The position numbers and the translations under genes were made by a program. 64,000 nucleotides of DNA, from positions 434,001-498,000 of the forward strand of contig CP053168.1 in NCBI GenBank assembly GCA_014607495.2. Reading direction: 5' to 3'. Positions 9,695 through 18,990 of this stretch are shown here, in pieces; within the stretch, counting starts at the first letter, position 1, and each line of letters opens with the position of its first letter. The stretch comes from Carposina sasakii (Eukaryota > Arthropoda > Insecta > Lepidoptera > Carposinidae). The notes beneath the pieces are model-generated. The model was not told the DNA's origin and did no database searches. It saw only the letters and a list, made by a program, of their open reading frames with translations.

Positions 9695-9963
9695 AAGCTA
9701 ATCTATACATATAATAAAAACCTTTATCAACGCAATAGTACCCAAAATAATGATTTTTTGAATTTTTGTCTGTTTGTTGGTTTGTCTGTGCGTTTGTGCA
9801 CGCTAATCTCAGAAACGGCTGAACCGATTTCGATTTAGTTCTCAGGAATATATTGTGGCCGGTCCTACTTAACATATAGGCTACTTTTTATCCCGGGAAA
9901 ATGGTTTTATCCCGGATAGTTTCGTCATTTTTTTTTCTGCAGTCCACGCGGGCGTCCACTAGT
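9695..9963 (-). repeat. Repeat-N copy (CTAGT-ended dispersed repeat)
   Basis: Contains the family blocks taataaaaacctttatcaac, gcaatagtacccaaaataat, ggtttgtctgtgcgtttgtg, aaacggctgaaccgatttcg, taacatataggctacttttt, atcccgggaaaatg and ctgcagtccacgcgggcgtc, and ends cactagta. The same order occurs at 51690-51988; partial copies lie at 27345, 45190 and 60745. Confidence 0.75.
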
Positions 9964-9984
9964 ATGAATAATAAGTAACAGACA

Positions 9985-10182
9985 TAGTATCGCAATCTAG
10001 CAAACTAAGGTGTCAGTGGGCTGGTCACATTTGTCATAGAAGACGGTGAAGTAAGCGGGTTCTCGAATATACACCGCGTTGGACGCCCTCCGGCCAGATG
10101 GACCGGATGGCGAATGCGGGATATCGAGTCTTGTGACATGCTGTGGGAAGACCTATGTCTAGGAGTGGACTGCAATAGACTG
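9985..10182 (+). mobile_element. RTE-type LINE 3' fragment
   Basis: gtgtcagtgggctggtcaca, gttctcgaatatacaccgcg, ttggacgccctccggccaga, tggaccggatgg and aagacctatgtctaggagtg (a diverged LGEAYVQQWT-coding 3' end) identify an RTE RT C-terminus in decay. Confidence 0.75.
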
Positions 10183-10637
10183 ATTTGATAACTAATGAAA
10201 TGAATGTAATAACTTTTTTTGCTATATTTTGAGATATTTGCTCAATAAGAAAATTCCATTTCAATAATTTTATGTCAATATTAAATAATTTATTACTATA
10301 GTATGTAGTATCTAGTAATACGAAATTAAATATAAAATATAAAATTCCTTCTTTTACGGTTTAAGATATCTTCACTAAAGTTTTAAATATTTAACGTTAA
10401 CCAATTCGAAAAGTGAAATTTGTCACAGCACCTTTCAAAATTCCATAAAAATTTCAGCAAACGAACATCGAACCCTATTTCAAATAAACCTAATTCGGTT
10501 TTGGGACCATAAAAGCGTGTATAAACGAAAGAGAATTATGTGTAACGCTGCCAACTTATTAGGATATAAGTGGCGACGCAACCAGTTGCGCAACCACAAA
10601 GTATTGAATATTCACGTTATATGACGGTCGAAGATCA

Positions 10638-10740
10638 GGTGGCAAGATGCAGGCTGCTTCCGACCGGTCGGTATGGAGGTTGTTGGGGGAGGCCTATGTC
10701 CAGCAGTGGACTTCCCAGGGCTAAAATGATGATGATGATG
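10638..10740 (+). mobile_element. RTE LINE, severely 5'-truncated, with 17-bp target duplication
   Basis: The 103-bp insert begins ggtggcaagatgcaggctgc and ends gggctaaaatgatgatgatgatg. It is bracketed by the direct repeat atgacggtcgaagatca (10621-10637 and 10741-10757). The inserted sequence carries ccgaccggtcggtatggagg and ggcctatgtccagcagtgga, the RTE 3' end. The perfect duplication shows a recent target-primed insertion. Confidence 0.9.
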
Positions 10741-11010
10741 ATGACGGTCGAAGATCACAATACATTACAATAAATTTTATGTGCATTAAATATGGGTGTT
10801 ACATCGATAGATACAAATATAAAATTATTGATCCGACATATTTTGCCAAGTGTGGTAAGAAAATATTTAAATTATAAAATTATTAATAAAAATATTTAAA
10901 TATAAATTACCGCGTTAGTGTAATGAAATGTAAACAAATAAGTATCTCAGAATAAAAATATGTTACAAATTCAAAAAATCTTTACTTGTGGCATATAGGT
11001 ATTTGGTATC

Positions 11011-11145
11011 TTCTTCAGCCTATTGCAGTCCACTGCTGGATGTAAGCCTCTCTCAGGGTACGCCACAAGACTACTGCCATAGTTTTGCCCATAGTCACCA
11101 CGCTGGGCAGGCGGGTTGGTGACCGCAGTGTGATTTTCAGTGTTC
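11011..11145 (-). mobile_element. SINE-A fragment
   Basis: Reverse copy: cagcctattgcagtccactg, ctggatgtaagcctctctca, gggtacgccacaagactact, tagtcaccacgctgggcagg and cgggttggtgaccgcagtgt. Confidence 0.75.
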
Positions 11146-11326
11146 CGTCAGATATGAACCGACCCTAAGGCGTTCAAAATAAAGCATATAATAATATACC
11201 CAAATCTGTATAAGGGCCAATTTTCTAACAATTATCTACTTATCTGAAGGATAAATTTGATGTTGTCTCTGTCTAAAACTTGATCAAGATATAGAGAGTA
11301 CATCACAAATTGATCTTTTACCTATA

Positions 11327-11708
11327 TACAGGGTATTTTTTCGTTGCCATCCTTGACGAAGGGTACGTACTCTATACATCAAATAAAGTTTATGCCAAAA
11401 AAAAATGCGGGGAAATGATGTAAATTTTTTTGATTTTTTTTTATTTTTATTTGATCGGGTGAAATTTATAGTGTCCAGTGTTTACGCTAGTTTTATCATA
11501 GATAGATAGTAATTATTTCTCGTGAAAAAATCTTGCTATACACGTCAATGTGCATTTACGCAGAAAAACGCAGTCTATTTACTCAACTTTGGACCCTAAT
11601 ATTTTGGAAACCATACATTTCCCAGGTGATTCCATGGAGAAAAATGATCGTGATGATGAGGAGATTCCGTAGTTTTCGGGAACGTTGACAACCAAAAATC
11701 ACCTGTAT
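11327..11708 (+). mobile_element. MITE-1, full length
   Basis: Starts tacagggtattttttcgttg, ends ccaaaaatcacctgta; TA flanks both sides. Internal: gacgaagggtacgtactcta, tactcaactttggaccctaa, agattccgtagttttcggga. About 380 bp, non-coding. Confidence 0.85.
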
Positions 11709-12250
11709 AGGCTATCTGACAATAAGAAAAATCTGCGCTAAATGAAGAAGATTGGCGACCATGAAGCCTGCCAATCAGACAAGTCTCTGAAGCGTTCTAT
11801 ATCACTGAAAGAGAATTATGTGCCACAGAAAAAAGGCTTTAAAGTAAAAAAGGATTTAATTCCAACGCAGACGGGTTTAGGAGTGTCAGCAAATGTAATC
11901 ATTGCTAGCTCGTGTACGGTCTGCAAAAACGGGTACACTAGATTGTGTCGAGTTTCTTTTGTTTGCTGACTCTGTTTAATTTGTAACTGGGTATGAGAAA
12001 ACCGCACTTTTGGTGACTATTGGCTGATTTGATACTTGCTACTTCTGTATAGCCAGAATCATATCTGTATACTTTATTGTACATAGAAAACATAGTATAA
12101 TGTACAAAGGCGAGTTTATCTCTAAAAAAAACAATGTATTTCTAAGTAGTGACTTTTTTTTTAAAGAATTTAAGAAGATTAAGTCAACAAAATCAAATAA
12201 AATTCAATAACAACTTTATCGCCATCCTACATGTAATTTAAAGAATACAT
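11709..12250. other. Unassigned sequence
   Basis: A 75-codon plus-strand frame (11742-11969) has no recognisable domain. Otherwise AT-rich sequence without repeat ends. Nothing here is called as a gene. Confidence 0.35.
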
Positions 12251-12254
12251 TATT

Positions 12255-12345
12255 TAACGCCCACGACTTCGTGCGCGTGAGCTGCAGAAAAGAGCAAAAT
12301 GTGAATATTTTCCGGAAAAAAAATGACAAAGGTTGTGGGTAGTTG
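12255..12345 (-). repeat. Older CTAGT-type repeat, left remnant, split by the LINE
   Basis: ttaacgcccacgacttcgtg, cgcgtgagctgcagaaaaga and tattttccggaaaa match the end of the Repeat-N group (gcccgcgacttcgtccgcgt). The rest of a similar repeat (gacagacaaacagatggaca ... tttataatattagcaaggat) resumes at about 17024, beyond the LINE. Confidence 0.5.
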
Positions 12346-12530
12346 TATGTGCAACACAAATAAAAATAGCTTCATTTTATAATTCAATTTAAAAATATTT
12401 ACAGTTCATATTTTCAACTAATAAATGTCCATATAACTCAACTTACCCCTGCACTCTATTCCGGACAATAATTTCACAAATTCACATCACTTTACTTTGG
12501 AATACAAACAAACAAAAAGCAAACACTGAA

Positions 12531-13298
12531 ATGGATATTTACACAAAACTAAATCAAAACATGGAAGTTATGGCAAGTGAATTCCAACAGAGAATGGGCC
12601 AGTATGAGCAGGAGCTGCGTGATGCCAAGGTTGCAAAGAGCCCTCGGATGCACGACATATCAAGCTTGTCACGGGAGTTCGCAGAATTCAAAACAATAAT
12701 GTTAAAGTCCCTTGAAATGCTCCGTTCACAGGTGGGTCTACTTGCATTAGGTCTGGACCGTTTAGAGATGGCTTCGAGGAGGAAGATAGTTCTTGTCCAT
12801 GGCATTGATGAAGAAGAGAACACCGTCATGCCAGCTGCTGCTATAACACAGGTGTTGAGTAGCCATTACAGGATGCCACAATTGGGGCAAGACATTCTTG
12901 TGTGTCATCGTCTGGGCAGTAAAAAGGACAAAGCCAGGCCAATATTAGTTAGATTTAATAAGTTCTCTTCCAAGACTGAAATGTGGAACTCCAAAGCCTG
13001 CCTTAAAGGCACCGGGGTAACTGTGACAGAATTCCTCACTAAGTATAGGCATGAAGTGTTTCTCCAAGCTAGAAAGCATTTTGGCATCCAAAAGTCTTGG
13101 ACTAGTGAGGGGAAAATTGTCATCCTGCTGCCAGATAAGTCGCGACTTAAAGTTGAGCAGATGTCTGATCTTGAGGCTGTCATGAAGAGGTTCCCTTGTG
13201 AAACAGTGAAGCCACTATCCCAGACATCGGTGGAGCCGTCGGCGTCTAGGGTTAGGCCCAAGCGTGGTCTGTCTGCGGCTGCGACCAAAAAACCTTAA
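12531..13298 (+). CDS. LINE ORF1 protein (coiled coil + RRM-like, L1-type)
   Basis: 255 residues. Nucleic-acid-binding chaperone expected to coat the LINE RNA in a ribonucleoprotein particle. Residues ~1-80 are heptad-rich (MEVMASEFQQRMGQYEQEL, EFKTIMLKSLEMLRSQVGLL), a likely trimerising coiled coil. Residues ~85-160 form an RRM-like segment (RRKIVLVHGIDEEEN ... ILVCHRLGSKKDKARPILVR), and ~160-225 a basic C-terminal domain (FLTKYRHEVFLQARKHFGIQ, KIVILLPDKSRLKVEQMSDL). The basic tail RPKRG...ATKKP may add RNA affinity. No CCHC knuckle is present, unlike Jockey gag-type ORF1. The start is the first ATG after a non-coding leader; the stop at 13296-13298 is followed by the inter-ORF spacer. No frameshift or internal stop. 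Confidence 0.85.
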   Translation: MDIYTKLNQNMEVMASEFQQRMGQYEQELRDAKVAKSPRMHDISSLSREFAEFKTIMLKSLEMLRSQVGLLALGLDRLEMASRRKIVLVHGIDEEENTVMPAAAITQVLSSHYRMPQLGQDILVCHRLGSKKDKARPILVRFNKFSSKTEMWNSKACLKGTGVTVTEFLTKYRHEVFLQARKHFGIQKSWTSEGKIVILLPDKSRLKVEQMSDLEAVMKRFPCETVKPLSQTSVEPSASRVRPKRGLSAAATKKP

Positions 13299-13766
13299 CA
13301 TTCCAGTGGTTCTTGGCTGGTTTGTCTTTCATCTAAAATTTTCCTTATGTAGAATCTTGCGGGTAAATTCATATTTGTGGGTAATAACTCAATTTTCTTT
13401 ATTTCTACATGTAAATTTAAATTTAAATTTAACCCTCATAGAAAGATTTTTTTATTAACAATTTATTTTTGAGATTTTTGATGTTTGTTTTGTTACCTGG
13501 CTGTCATTGTCACTTGCACAGACTAAGTAGATGTCACTGTTTTTTTTTGTGTCTCTTTTGTGGTAACTGTAATCCATACAGCCAGTAAGTTTGTTTTGTA
13601 CTAGCTAGACAATAATATTACTCCTAAATTTTAACACGATTGTAAAGTTTTTTCCAGTGCCCGGGGAGAGAAGGGGGTGAGATTGCGTTTGATTGTGTCG
13701 TCCCTTTTTTTTAATTTAAATAGGTATTTATTTATATTTTAAGTTTATCTTTAATATATTATTATT
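13299..13766 (+). other. LINE inter-ORF spacer
   Basis: 468 bp, AT-rich, with stops in all plus frames. ORF2 must therefore be translated by reinitiation or internal entry rather than by readthrough or frameshift. It contains T-runs and gcccggggagagaagggggt at about 13660. Confidence 0.55.
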
Positions 13767-16712
13767 ATGACAGACTTACTGATGGATCTTGATGATAGTT
13801 TTTTCTCCTGTTCCTCGTCAGATGACTATGGTAGTGCAATTAGTGATGATTCTACGGCCACGGAACTGCCTTTGCATGATCAGTTGTGTCACGTATTTAA
13901 TAATTATAAAAATAACTTAAACATTGTGCATATCAATGCGCAAAGCATTCCGGCTCATTATCCTGACCTTCTGGCATCATTTAGCAATCAGCGAATAGAC
14001 TGTATTCTAGTTTCTGAAACGTTGCTTAAGCCCTCCCTTCCATCTACTACATGTAGTCTGCCTGGATACGTTCTAGTTCGTAATGACCTAACGGAAAAGG
14101 GGTGGGGTGGTGTTGCAATGTATCTACGAGCCGATATTCCATACACAGTTATTAATCAGTCTCCAAGTAATTACACTGCATCTGCTGAACACCTGTTTGT
14201 AGAGATTTGCCTTCGACACAAAAAGTTACTAATTGGGGTTGTTTACAGTCCTTCACTACATATAGATTACTTTTCATCTTTTGAGTCTTTATTAGACTTG
14301 CTCAGTCCTCAATATGAAGATACGATTATTCTTGGCGATTTTAATACTTGTTTACTAAAAAATGACTCTCGTTCTACGAAACTTAAAAATATAATTTCAT
14401 CGTTTAATATGTACATTTTGCCATCTCGCGCTACACACCAATCTCCTCATAATCGTCCAACTCTCCTTGATCTAATAATTGTTGGTAATATCTCTAAGGT
14501 CGCGGCTCATGGACAGCTCAATGCTCCTTTTTCCTATCATGATCTAATTTACCTTTCCTACAAAGTGCGTCCTCCAAAATGTAAGTCAAAATTCGTTCTG
14601 CTACGTAGTTTTAAAAATATTAATCTAGATGCACTAAAAAGTGATGCGCTACAAATCGACTGGTCTCCCGTCTTGGAGGGTACGACCACGGATATAAAAC
14701 TGGAGCACTTTAACCGGATAATAATTTGTCTTTTTGATAAGCATGCTCCATTGAAAAAGGTTAAGGTGAAGCATCTCCCGGCGCCATGGCTTAGTGATGC
14801 TATAAGAAAATGTATGGCCAAGCGTGATCTTGCAAAACGGAAGTATAAGGGCTGTCCATCGGATATTAACTTCGTTCGTTATAAAAAGCTACGGAACTGC
14901 TGTGGTCGTATGTGTAGGGATGCAAGGAGACGTCACATCCATGAATCCATTGAAAAAAGCAGCCCAGCACAAATGTGGAAGTTTCTGAAAACCCTGGGTA
15001 TTGGCAGAAGTTCGGAAACAACCACGTGTAAGGTTGACTTAAATAATCTTAATAAATACTTCTCCTCTCCCCCCTTCTCAGTGGATACTAATTTCAAATC
15101 AAAATCTCTTTTAGCGTTAAACAGTAAACCTAGGCCTGTTTGTGATCCGTTTGAATTTACATCTATAGACTCGAGTGACGTTCGGAAGGCCATACTCTCT
15201 ATTACTTCGAAAGCTGTTGGATTTGACCAAATTCATGCCCAAATGCTGCGTCCCATTTTGGATGAGCTCTGTTTAATCATCCAGCACATTATTAACTACT
15301 CATTAACCACGAGCTCCTTCCCATCAACATGGAAAATGGCTTATGTTATTCCTCTTCCTAAAATAGCGAATCCCTCATCCTTCTCCCAGTATCGTCCCAT
15401 TTCCATCCTTCCCATTCTTTCCAAAGTCCTAGAAACTGTTGTACATAATCAACTGTCCTCCTATCTCTCCAGGAACAACTTACTTAATCCCTTTCAGTCG
15501 GGATTCAGAAGGGGACACAGTACTGTCACGGCATTATTGAAGGTTACTGATGACATCCGACTGGCTATGGACAACCAACAGCTCACCATTTTAGCTCTGC
15601 TAGATTTTAGCAGCGCCTTTAACTGTGTTGACTTCGACATTGTATTAGGCATACTTGGCTCTCTGAATGTTTCTCCACGGGTTATAGTATGGTTTACTTC
15701 TTATCTTAGGGGTCGTCTGCAGTGTATACGCTCGGATGAGTTATCATCTGACTGGTGCGAGCTTACTGCAGGCGTTCCACAGGGAGGTGTTCTTTCGCCT
15801 CTCCTATTTTCGATATTTATAAATTCTATCACTGATGTTCTTTCGTCTTGCTTCCATCTCTATGCAGACGACTTACAGCTTTATTATCACTTCAATGTTG
15901 AGGATCTGGAGTTGGCCACGTCTATGGTAAACAAAGACTTAACCAACATCCATGGCTGGGCACAGTCGTTTGGCCTCGTTGTTAATCCGGACAAATCTCA
16001 GGCTATGGTTATTGGTAGCAGGTTTAAGCAACAAATTTTAAATCAATCTAACATTCCGCAATTATTATATAATGGGGTTGTGATACCCTATACTGATAAG
16101 GCCAAGAACTTAGGTCTTACATTTGACCGTATTTTTTCGTGGTCATCTCAGGTAAGTGAGGTAAGTAGGAAAGTGCATTCCACCTTCCATGCACTTAAAC
16201 GTCTCCAAAATTTGCTACCTTTTAGCACAAAAATCACTTTAGCTCAATCCCTTCTTCTGCCACTATCAGACTATGCTGATGTTTGCTATCCTGATGCCAA
16301 TGAGGAGCTGCTCAATAAACTAGAACGTCTTCAAAATTTGGGTATTCGTTTTATATACGGCTTACGCAAGTATGACCATGTAACTCAATTTCGGAAAGAG
16401 CTCAAATGGCTCCCAATTCGACTTCGCCGGAATGTTCACATACTAACACTTCTATTTAAAATTTTATACCATATACCCTGTCCTGTTTATTTGCGTGAGC
16501 GATTTGATTATCTGTTCTCAAGAGATCGCCCACTACGATCAGCTACTACTTCTCTTCTTAAAACTCCCCGTCATCATTCTGTTGCATATGACTACTCCTA
16601 CACTGTCTATGCAGTCAAGCTGTGGAACTCACTACCGCACACCATACGTGATTGTCCTACAATTGACATCTTTAAGAGACAAGTAAAGGCATACTACCTT
16701 TCTCTTCCTTAG
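13767..16712 (+). CDS. LINE ORF2: AP-type endonuclease and reverse transcriptase
   Basis: 981 residues, uninterrupted. It nicks target DNA and reverse-transcribes LINE RNA from the nick. After an acidic/Ser-rich leader (1-50) comes an EEP endonuclease (about 51-265): N57 in HINAQS, E84 in SETLL, GGVAMYLRADIP, GVVYSPS, D191 and N193 in LGDFN, D235 in LLDLI, and S256/H258/D259 in SYHD, the full catalytic set. The linker (~270-460) is basic. The RT domain (~500-760) has YVIPLPK, YRPISILPILSKVLE, FQSGFRRGHST, D613 in LLDFSSAFN, AGVPQGGVLSPLLFSIFINS, YADD at 699-702, and NPDKSQAM. The C-terminal part ends with PLRSATTSLLKTPRHH and KLWNSLPHTIRDC. All three RT aspartates are present. No RNase H and no zinc knuckle seen. 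It is the best-preserved enzyme in the window. Confidence 0.93.
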   Translation: MTDLLMDLDDSFFSCSSSDDYGSAISDDSTATELPLHDQLCHVFNNYKNNLNIVHINAQSIPAHYPDLLASFSNQRIDCILVSETLLKPSLPSTTCSLPGYVLVRNDLTEKGWGGVAMYLRADIPYTVINQSPSNYTASAEHLFVEICLRHKKLLIGVVYSPSLHIDYFSSFESLLDLLSPQYEDTIILGDFNTCLLKNDSRSTKLKNIISSFNMYILPSRATHQSPHNRPTLLDLIIVGNISKVAAHGQLNAPFSYHDLIYLSYKVRPPKCKSKFVLLRSFKNINLDALKSDALQIDWSPVLEGTTTDIKLEHFNRIIICLFDKHAPLKKVKVKHLPAPWLSDAIRKCMAKRDLAKRKYKGCPSDINFVRYKKLRNCCGRMCRDARRRHIHESIEKSSPAQMWKFLKTLGIGRSSETTTCKVDLNNLNKYFSSPPFSVDTNFKSKSLLALNSKPRPVCDPFEFTSIDSSDVRKAILSITSKAVGFDQIHAQMLRPILDELCLIIQHIINYSLTTSSFPSTWKMAYVIPLPKIANPSSFSQYRPISILPILSKVLETVVHNQLSSYLSRNNLLNPFQSGFRRGHSTVTALLKVTDDIRLAMDNQQLTILALLDFSSAFNCVDFDIVLGILGSLNVSPRVIVWFTSYLRGRLQCIRSDELSSDWCELTAGVPQGGVLSPLLFSIFINSITDVLSSCFHLYADDLQLYYHFNVEDLELATSMVNKDLTNIHGWAQSFGLVVNPDKSQAMVIGSRFKQQILNQSNIPQLLYNGVVIPYTDKAKNLGLTFDRIFSWSSQVSEVSRKVHSTFHALKRLQNLLPFSTKITLAQSLLLPLSDYADVCYPDANEELLNKLERLQNLGIRFIYGLRKYDHVTQFRKELKWLPIRLRRNVHILTLLFKILYHIPCPVYLRERFDYLFSRDRPLRSATTSLLKTPRHHSVAYDYSYTVYAVKLWNSLPHTIRDCPTIDIFKRQVKAYYLSLP

Positions 16713-16990
16713 TAGGTCTGTCGGTTATTTTATTATTGTAAGATACTTTTATTGTAAGTCTATGTAGGTTAGGTTTATTATATGTAGATATGTATTATTA
16801 TTTAGGTATATTGATATTATGTAGGTTTATGTAAGTATATTTATTTGGTATTGTGTACACATACAATCTACCTTTTTCACCCAACTTTCGCTATCTCAAG
16901 TGGTTTGCTGGAAGAAATCTCTTATAGGGATAAGCACGCCTTTGTACATTGTCAATGTAAAATGTTTTTCCATATAAAATGTCTGTGTAC

Positions 16991-17021
16991 AATAAAGAAT
17001 AGAATAGAATAGAATAGAAAG
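16991..17021 (+). terminator. LINE poly(A) signal and (AGAAT)n 3' tail
   Basis: AATAAA at 16991-16996 is followed by four gaatagaatagaat-type pentamer repeats that end the element. Short tandem 3' termini are typical of CR1-group LINEs. Confidence 0.7.
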
Positions 17022-17112
17022 ACTGATAGATAGACAGACAAACAGATGGACAGACAGATAGATTGACAGACAGACTGATCTACTTTTTCATTTATAATAT
17101 TAGCAAGGATAG
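17022..17112 (-). repeat. Right remnant of the repeat split by the LINE
   Basis: A gatagatagacagacaaacagat-rich block, then ctactttttcatttataata and ttagcaaggata, the usual terminus of CTAGT-type repeats. With 12255-12345 it suggests the LINE landed inside an existing copy. Confidence 0.45.
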
Positions 17113-17154
17113 GTATTAATCAAGCTACGAATACAGATTAACTCATTTGAAGGA

Positions 17155-17235
17155 AACTTAACTCGCTTCTCGTAGTCTGTTTCGTAGTTTACTACGCGTC
17201 GTAGCAGCGTAGTAAAATGAGTCGTAGTAATTTGT
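17155..17235. repeat. CGTAG-rich patch
   Basis: cttctcgtagtctgtttcgt, agtttactacgcgtcgtagc and agcgtagtaaaatgagtcgt: eight cgtag/ctacg motifs in 80 bp, both orientations, around a central ctacgcgtcgtag near-palindrome. A similar patch lies at 59700-59785. Confidence 0.5.
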
Positions 17236-17589
17236 ACACTGAGGACTTTAATCAAATTACTGAACTGAATTAAGATGAATTGTTTCATTACATATGATTT
17301 ATTTGTTTTAGACGAGCATTTAGTACATGTAAATATTTGGTTCTAATTCGAATCTTTAGGGATTAATTTTACGAAGTAGATTTACCAAAGGAATATTACT
17401 TTTCTATAGCTAATGATTTGTTTTGAAGTGGATGTTTTATGCAAGTCTTTATATGGTGTGAGTTTATGTGGTAAAAGCATTTAGCTAAACACTATTTAAC
17501 ATTATTACGTATTACATTCGTTTTATAAAGTAACTAATCATTTCACAAAATGGCGGCTCTTCAATCCGGCTGCTATTATATAAAACAAG
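17236..17589. other. Unassigned AT-rich sequence
   Basis: No frame, RNA or repeat end that I can support. Confidence 0.35.
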
Positions 17590-17762
17590 CGAATACGAGT
17601 ATACTATATAACACATACGGCTCTCCTTCCGAAATGGGAAAGCCAGAACTGCAGGATCATAGCGGAGATCCTGCAGCCACGTTTATTACGGGAATATATA
17701 TGTTAGTGGTCAGTGACAAGTTGCTAGCTTATCGCCTGAGAGAATGCTCTAAATTTCTTTAA
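17590..17762 (-). repeat. SINE-B copy, reverse
   Basis: Reverse complement of the family blocks: ctctccttccgaaatgggaa, gaactgcaggatcatagcgg, agatcctgcagccacgttta, cagtgacaagttgctagctt and atcgcctgagagaatgctct. No protein function is implied by the short frame it contains. Confidence 0.65.
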
Positions 17763-17794
17763 AAAAAAACTAGGTATAGCCTTACGTATAACAA

Positions 17795-18062
17795 ACATAC
17801 ATACATATAACCACGCTTTTATCCCTTACGGAGTAGGCAGAGCACCAAGGGCCGATAGAACCACATGGTGCCACTTCTGACCAATTTTGAGGGTATAGTT
17901 GAGATGTACAAGTTCGGTTAGTAGTGACAGGTGGTCAGCCCATCGCCTACAAAACACCAAGACCCTCTTGTCCCTCTACTGACGTGTACAGTATGCCCGG
18001 GAAGAAAAGCAGCTGTAGTATTATACGTTTCTTTTTTTCACTCCCAGAGCAGCATAGAAGAA
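17795..18062 (-). repeat. SINE-C copy, reverse, full length
   Basis: Starts with a (cata)n-like tail, then cttttatcccttacggagta, ggcagagcaccaagggccga, ccacatggtgccacttctga, aagttcggttagtagtgaca, gcccatcgcctacaaaacac and cccgggaagaaaagcagctg, ending ctcccagagcagcatagaag. Collinear copies at 50325-50605 and 56530-56880. Confidence 0.75.
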
Positions 18063-18310
18063 CATATGTAATTAACTATGAGCATCTCTTGTTAGTCTGT
18101 GTAACTTTGATCCCCATACATACAGGTCATGTAAAAGGTCAGCATGGATTATATATCGCTTTCGCTTTCAATTTACATCGGTCGCCCCTAATGAGGCGTA
18201 TCTGTTTCATATTCAGAACTGACACATGTCTGCGTCACCATATCGCATCGTATGGCGGTGTTAGTTTTCATCTGGACATAGATATATGCACTTGTTTTTA
18301 AGACCAAGTA

Positions 18311-18578
18311 GCATCATCATCATCATCAGCCTATTACAGTCCACTGCTGGAAGTAGGCCTCCCCCAGGGCGCGCCACAAGACTGCCATGGGGGGTATTTG
18401 CCCATAGTCACCACGCTGGGCAAGCGGGTTAGTGACCGCAGTTTGTATTTTGGACTATGTTGTCAACACGGGAGGCGCTGCTGCCCACCTCACCGGAAAC
18501 CCTTAATCGTCTCGTACGATACCCACGGGCAGAGATGGGGTGGTACGAATTCTACTCTGCCGGCACCACGCGGCAGCA
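18311..18578 (-). mobile_element. SINE-A copy, reverse, near full length
   Basis: gcatcatcatcatcatcagc, ctattacagtccactgctgg, aagtaggcctcccccagggc, cgccacaagactgccatg, atagtcaccacgctgggcaa, gggaggcgctgctgcccacc, cgtctcgtacgatacccacg and ggtacgaattctactctgcc, ending ggcaccacg. About 265 bp. Confidence 0.8.
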
Positions 18579-18616
18579 TGGGATATAAATAGTAATTTTT
18601 TCTTACTATTTTTATC

Positions 18617-18990
18617 TCATGCTGTTGAGGTGCATCTCCTTCCGTGCATGTCAACTAAGGCTCAATTTACACCGCGGAATGGAGCTGAAGCGAATTTTCG
18701 CAACGAAATCGTATATAGCATAATGGACTTTATATCATCAGCGTCAATTTTCAAATTCCGTTACGTCAAATCATCGGAGAGTTCTCGTGAATGCGCGAGG
18801 ATTCCGTGGAAGACGCGCGACATTTTTTTAGGCTCGTAGTTTGTTTGTTATACACTTGACATAAAGTTCATTATGCGATGTACAAAAGCTTCCATTCCGT
18901 TCCATTCCGAGGCGGTGTAAATTGATCCTAAGGAACTCAGGGGCGTTATCTGAGACGATGAACTAGTAAATAATCAGTGATCTATTCAAA
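18617..18990 (+). repeat. SINE-B copy interrupted by a PIF/Harbinger-like MITE
   Basis: gaggtgcatctccttccgtg and catgtcaactaagg are separated from aaggaactcaggggcgttat, gagacgatgaactagtaaat by the insertion at 18659-18928. Comparison with the uninterrupted copy at 38645 gives the pre-insertion site. Confidence 0.7.
18659..18928. mobile_element. PIF/Harbinger-like MITE with TAA target duplication
   Basis: Terminal inverted repeats GGCTCAATTTACACCGC (left) and, in reverse, GGATCAATTTACACCGC (right), one mismatch in 17. TAA is duplicated (18656-18658, 18929-18931). 270 bp, non-coding. A 3-bp TWA duplication is characteristic of PIF/Harbinger; the assignment follows from that and the TIR length. 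Confidence 0.85.

Larger units (their letters stand above)
12390..17021 (+). mobile_element. Non-LTR retrotransposon, CR1/Jockey group, apparently full coding length
   Basis: A two-ORF LINE: a coiled-coil/RRM-type ORF1 (12531-13298), a 468-bp spacer, an endonuclease-RT ORF2 (13767-16712), a ~280-bp 3'UTR with AATAAA and a short tandem (AGAAT)n terminus. Both ORFs start with ATG and are uninterrupted. The tail of short repeats instead of a long poly(A), and the ORF2 C-terminal LWNSLP block, fit the CR1 group (CR1/Kiri-like) better than RTE or R1; the clade is inferred. The 5' boundary is uncertain (somewhere in 12345-12500), and I could not fix a target duplication. Confidence 0.85.

Noticed and set aside
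11742..11969. 75-codon plus-strand frame
   Set aside because: No domain or conservation signal; the Lys-rich composition follows from AT-rich DNA.
14558..15193. Minus-strand frames opposite LINE ORF2
   Set aside because: They lie inside the well-supported plus-strand endonuclease/RT ORF and have no features of their own.
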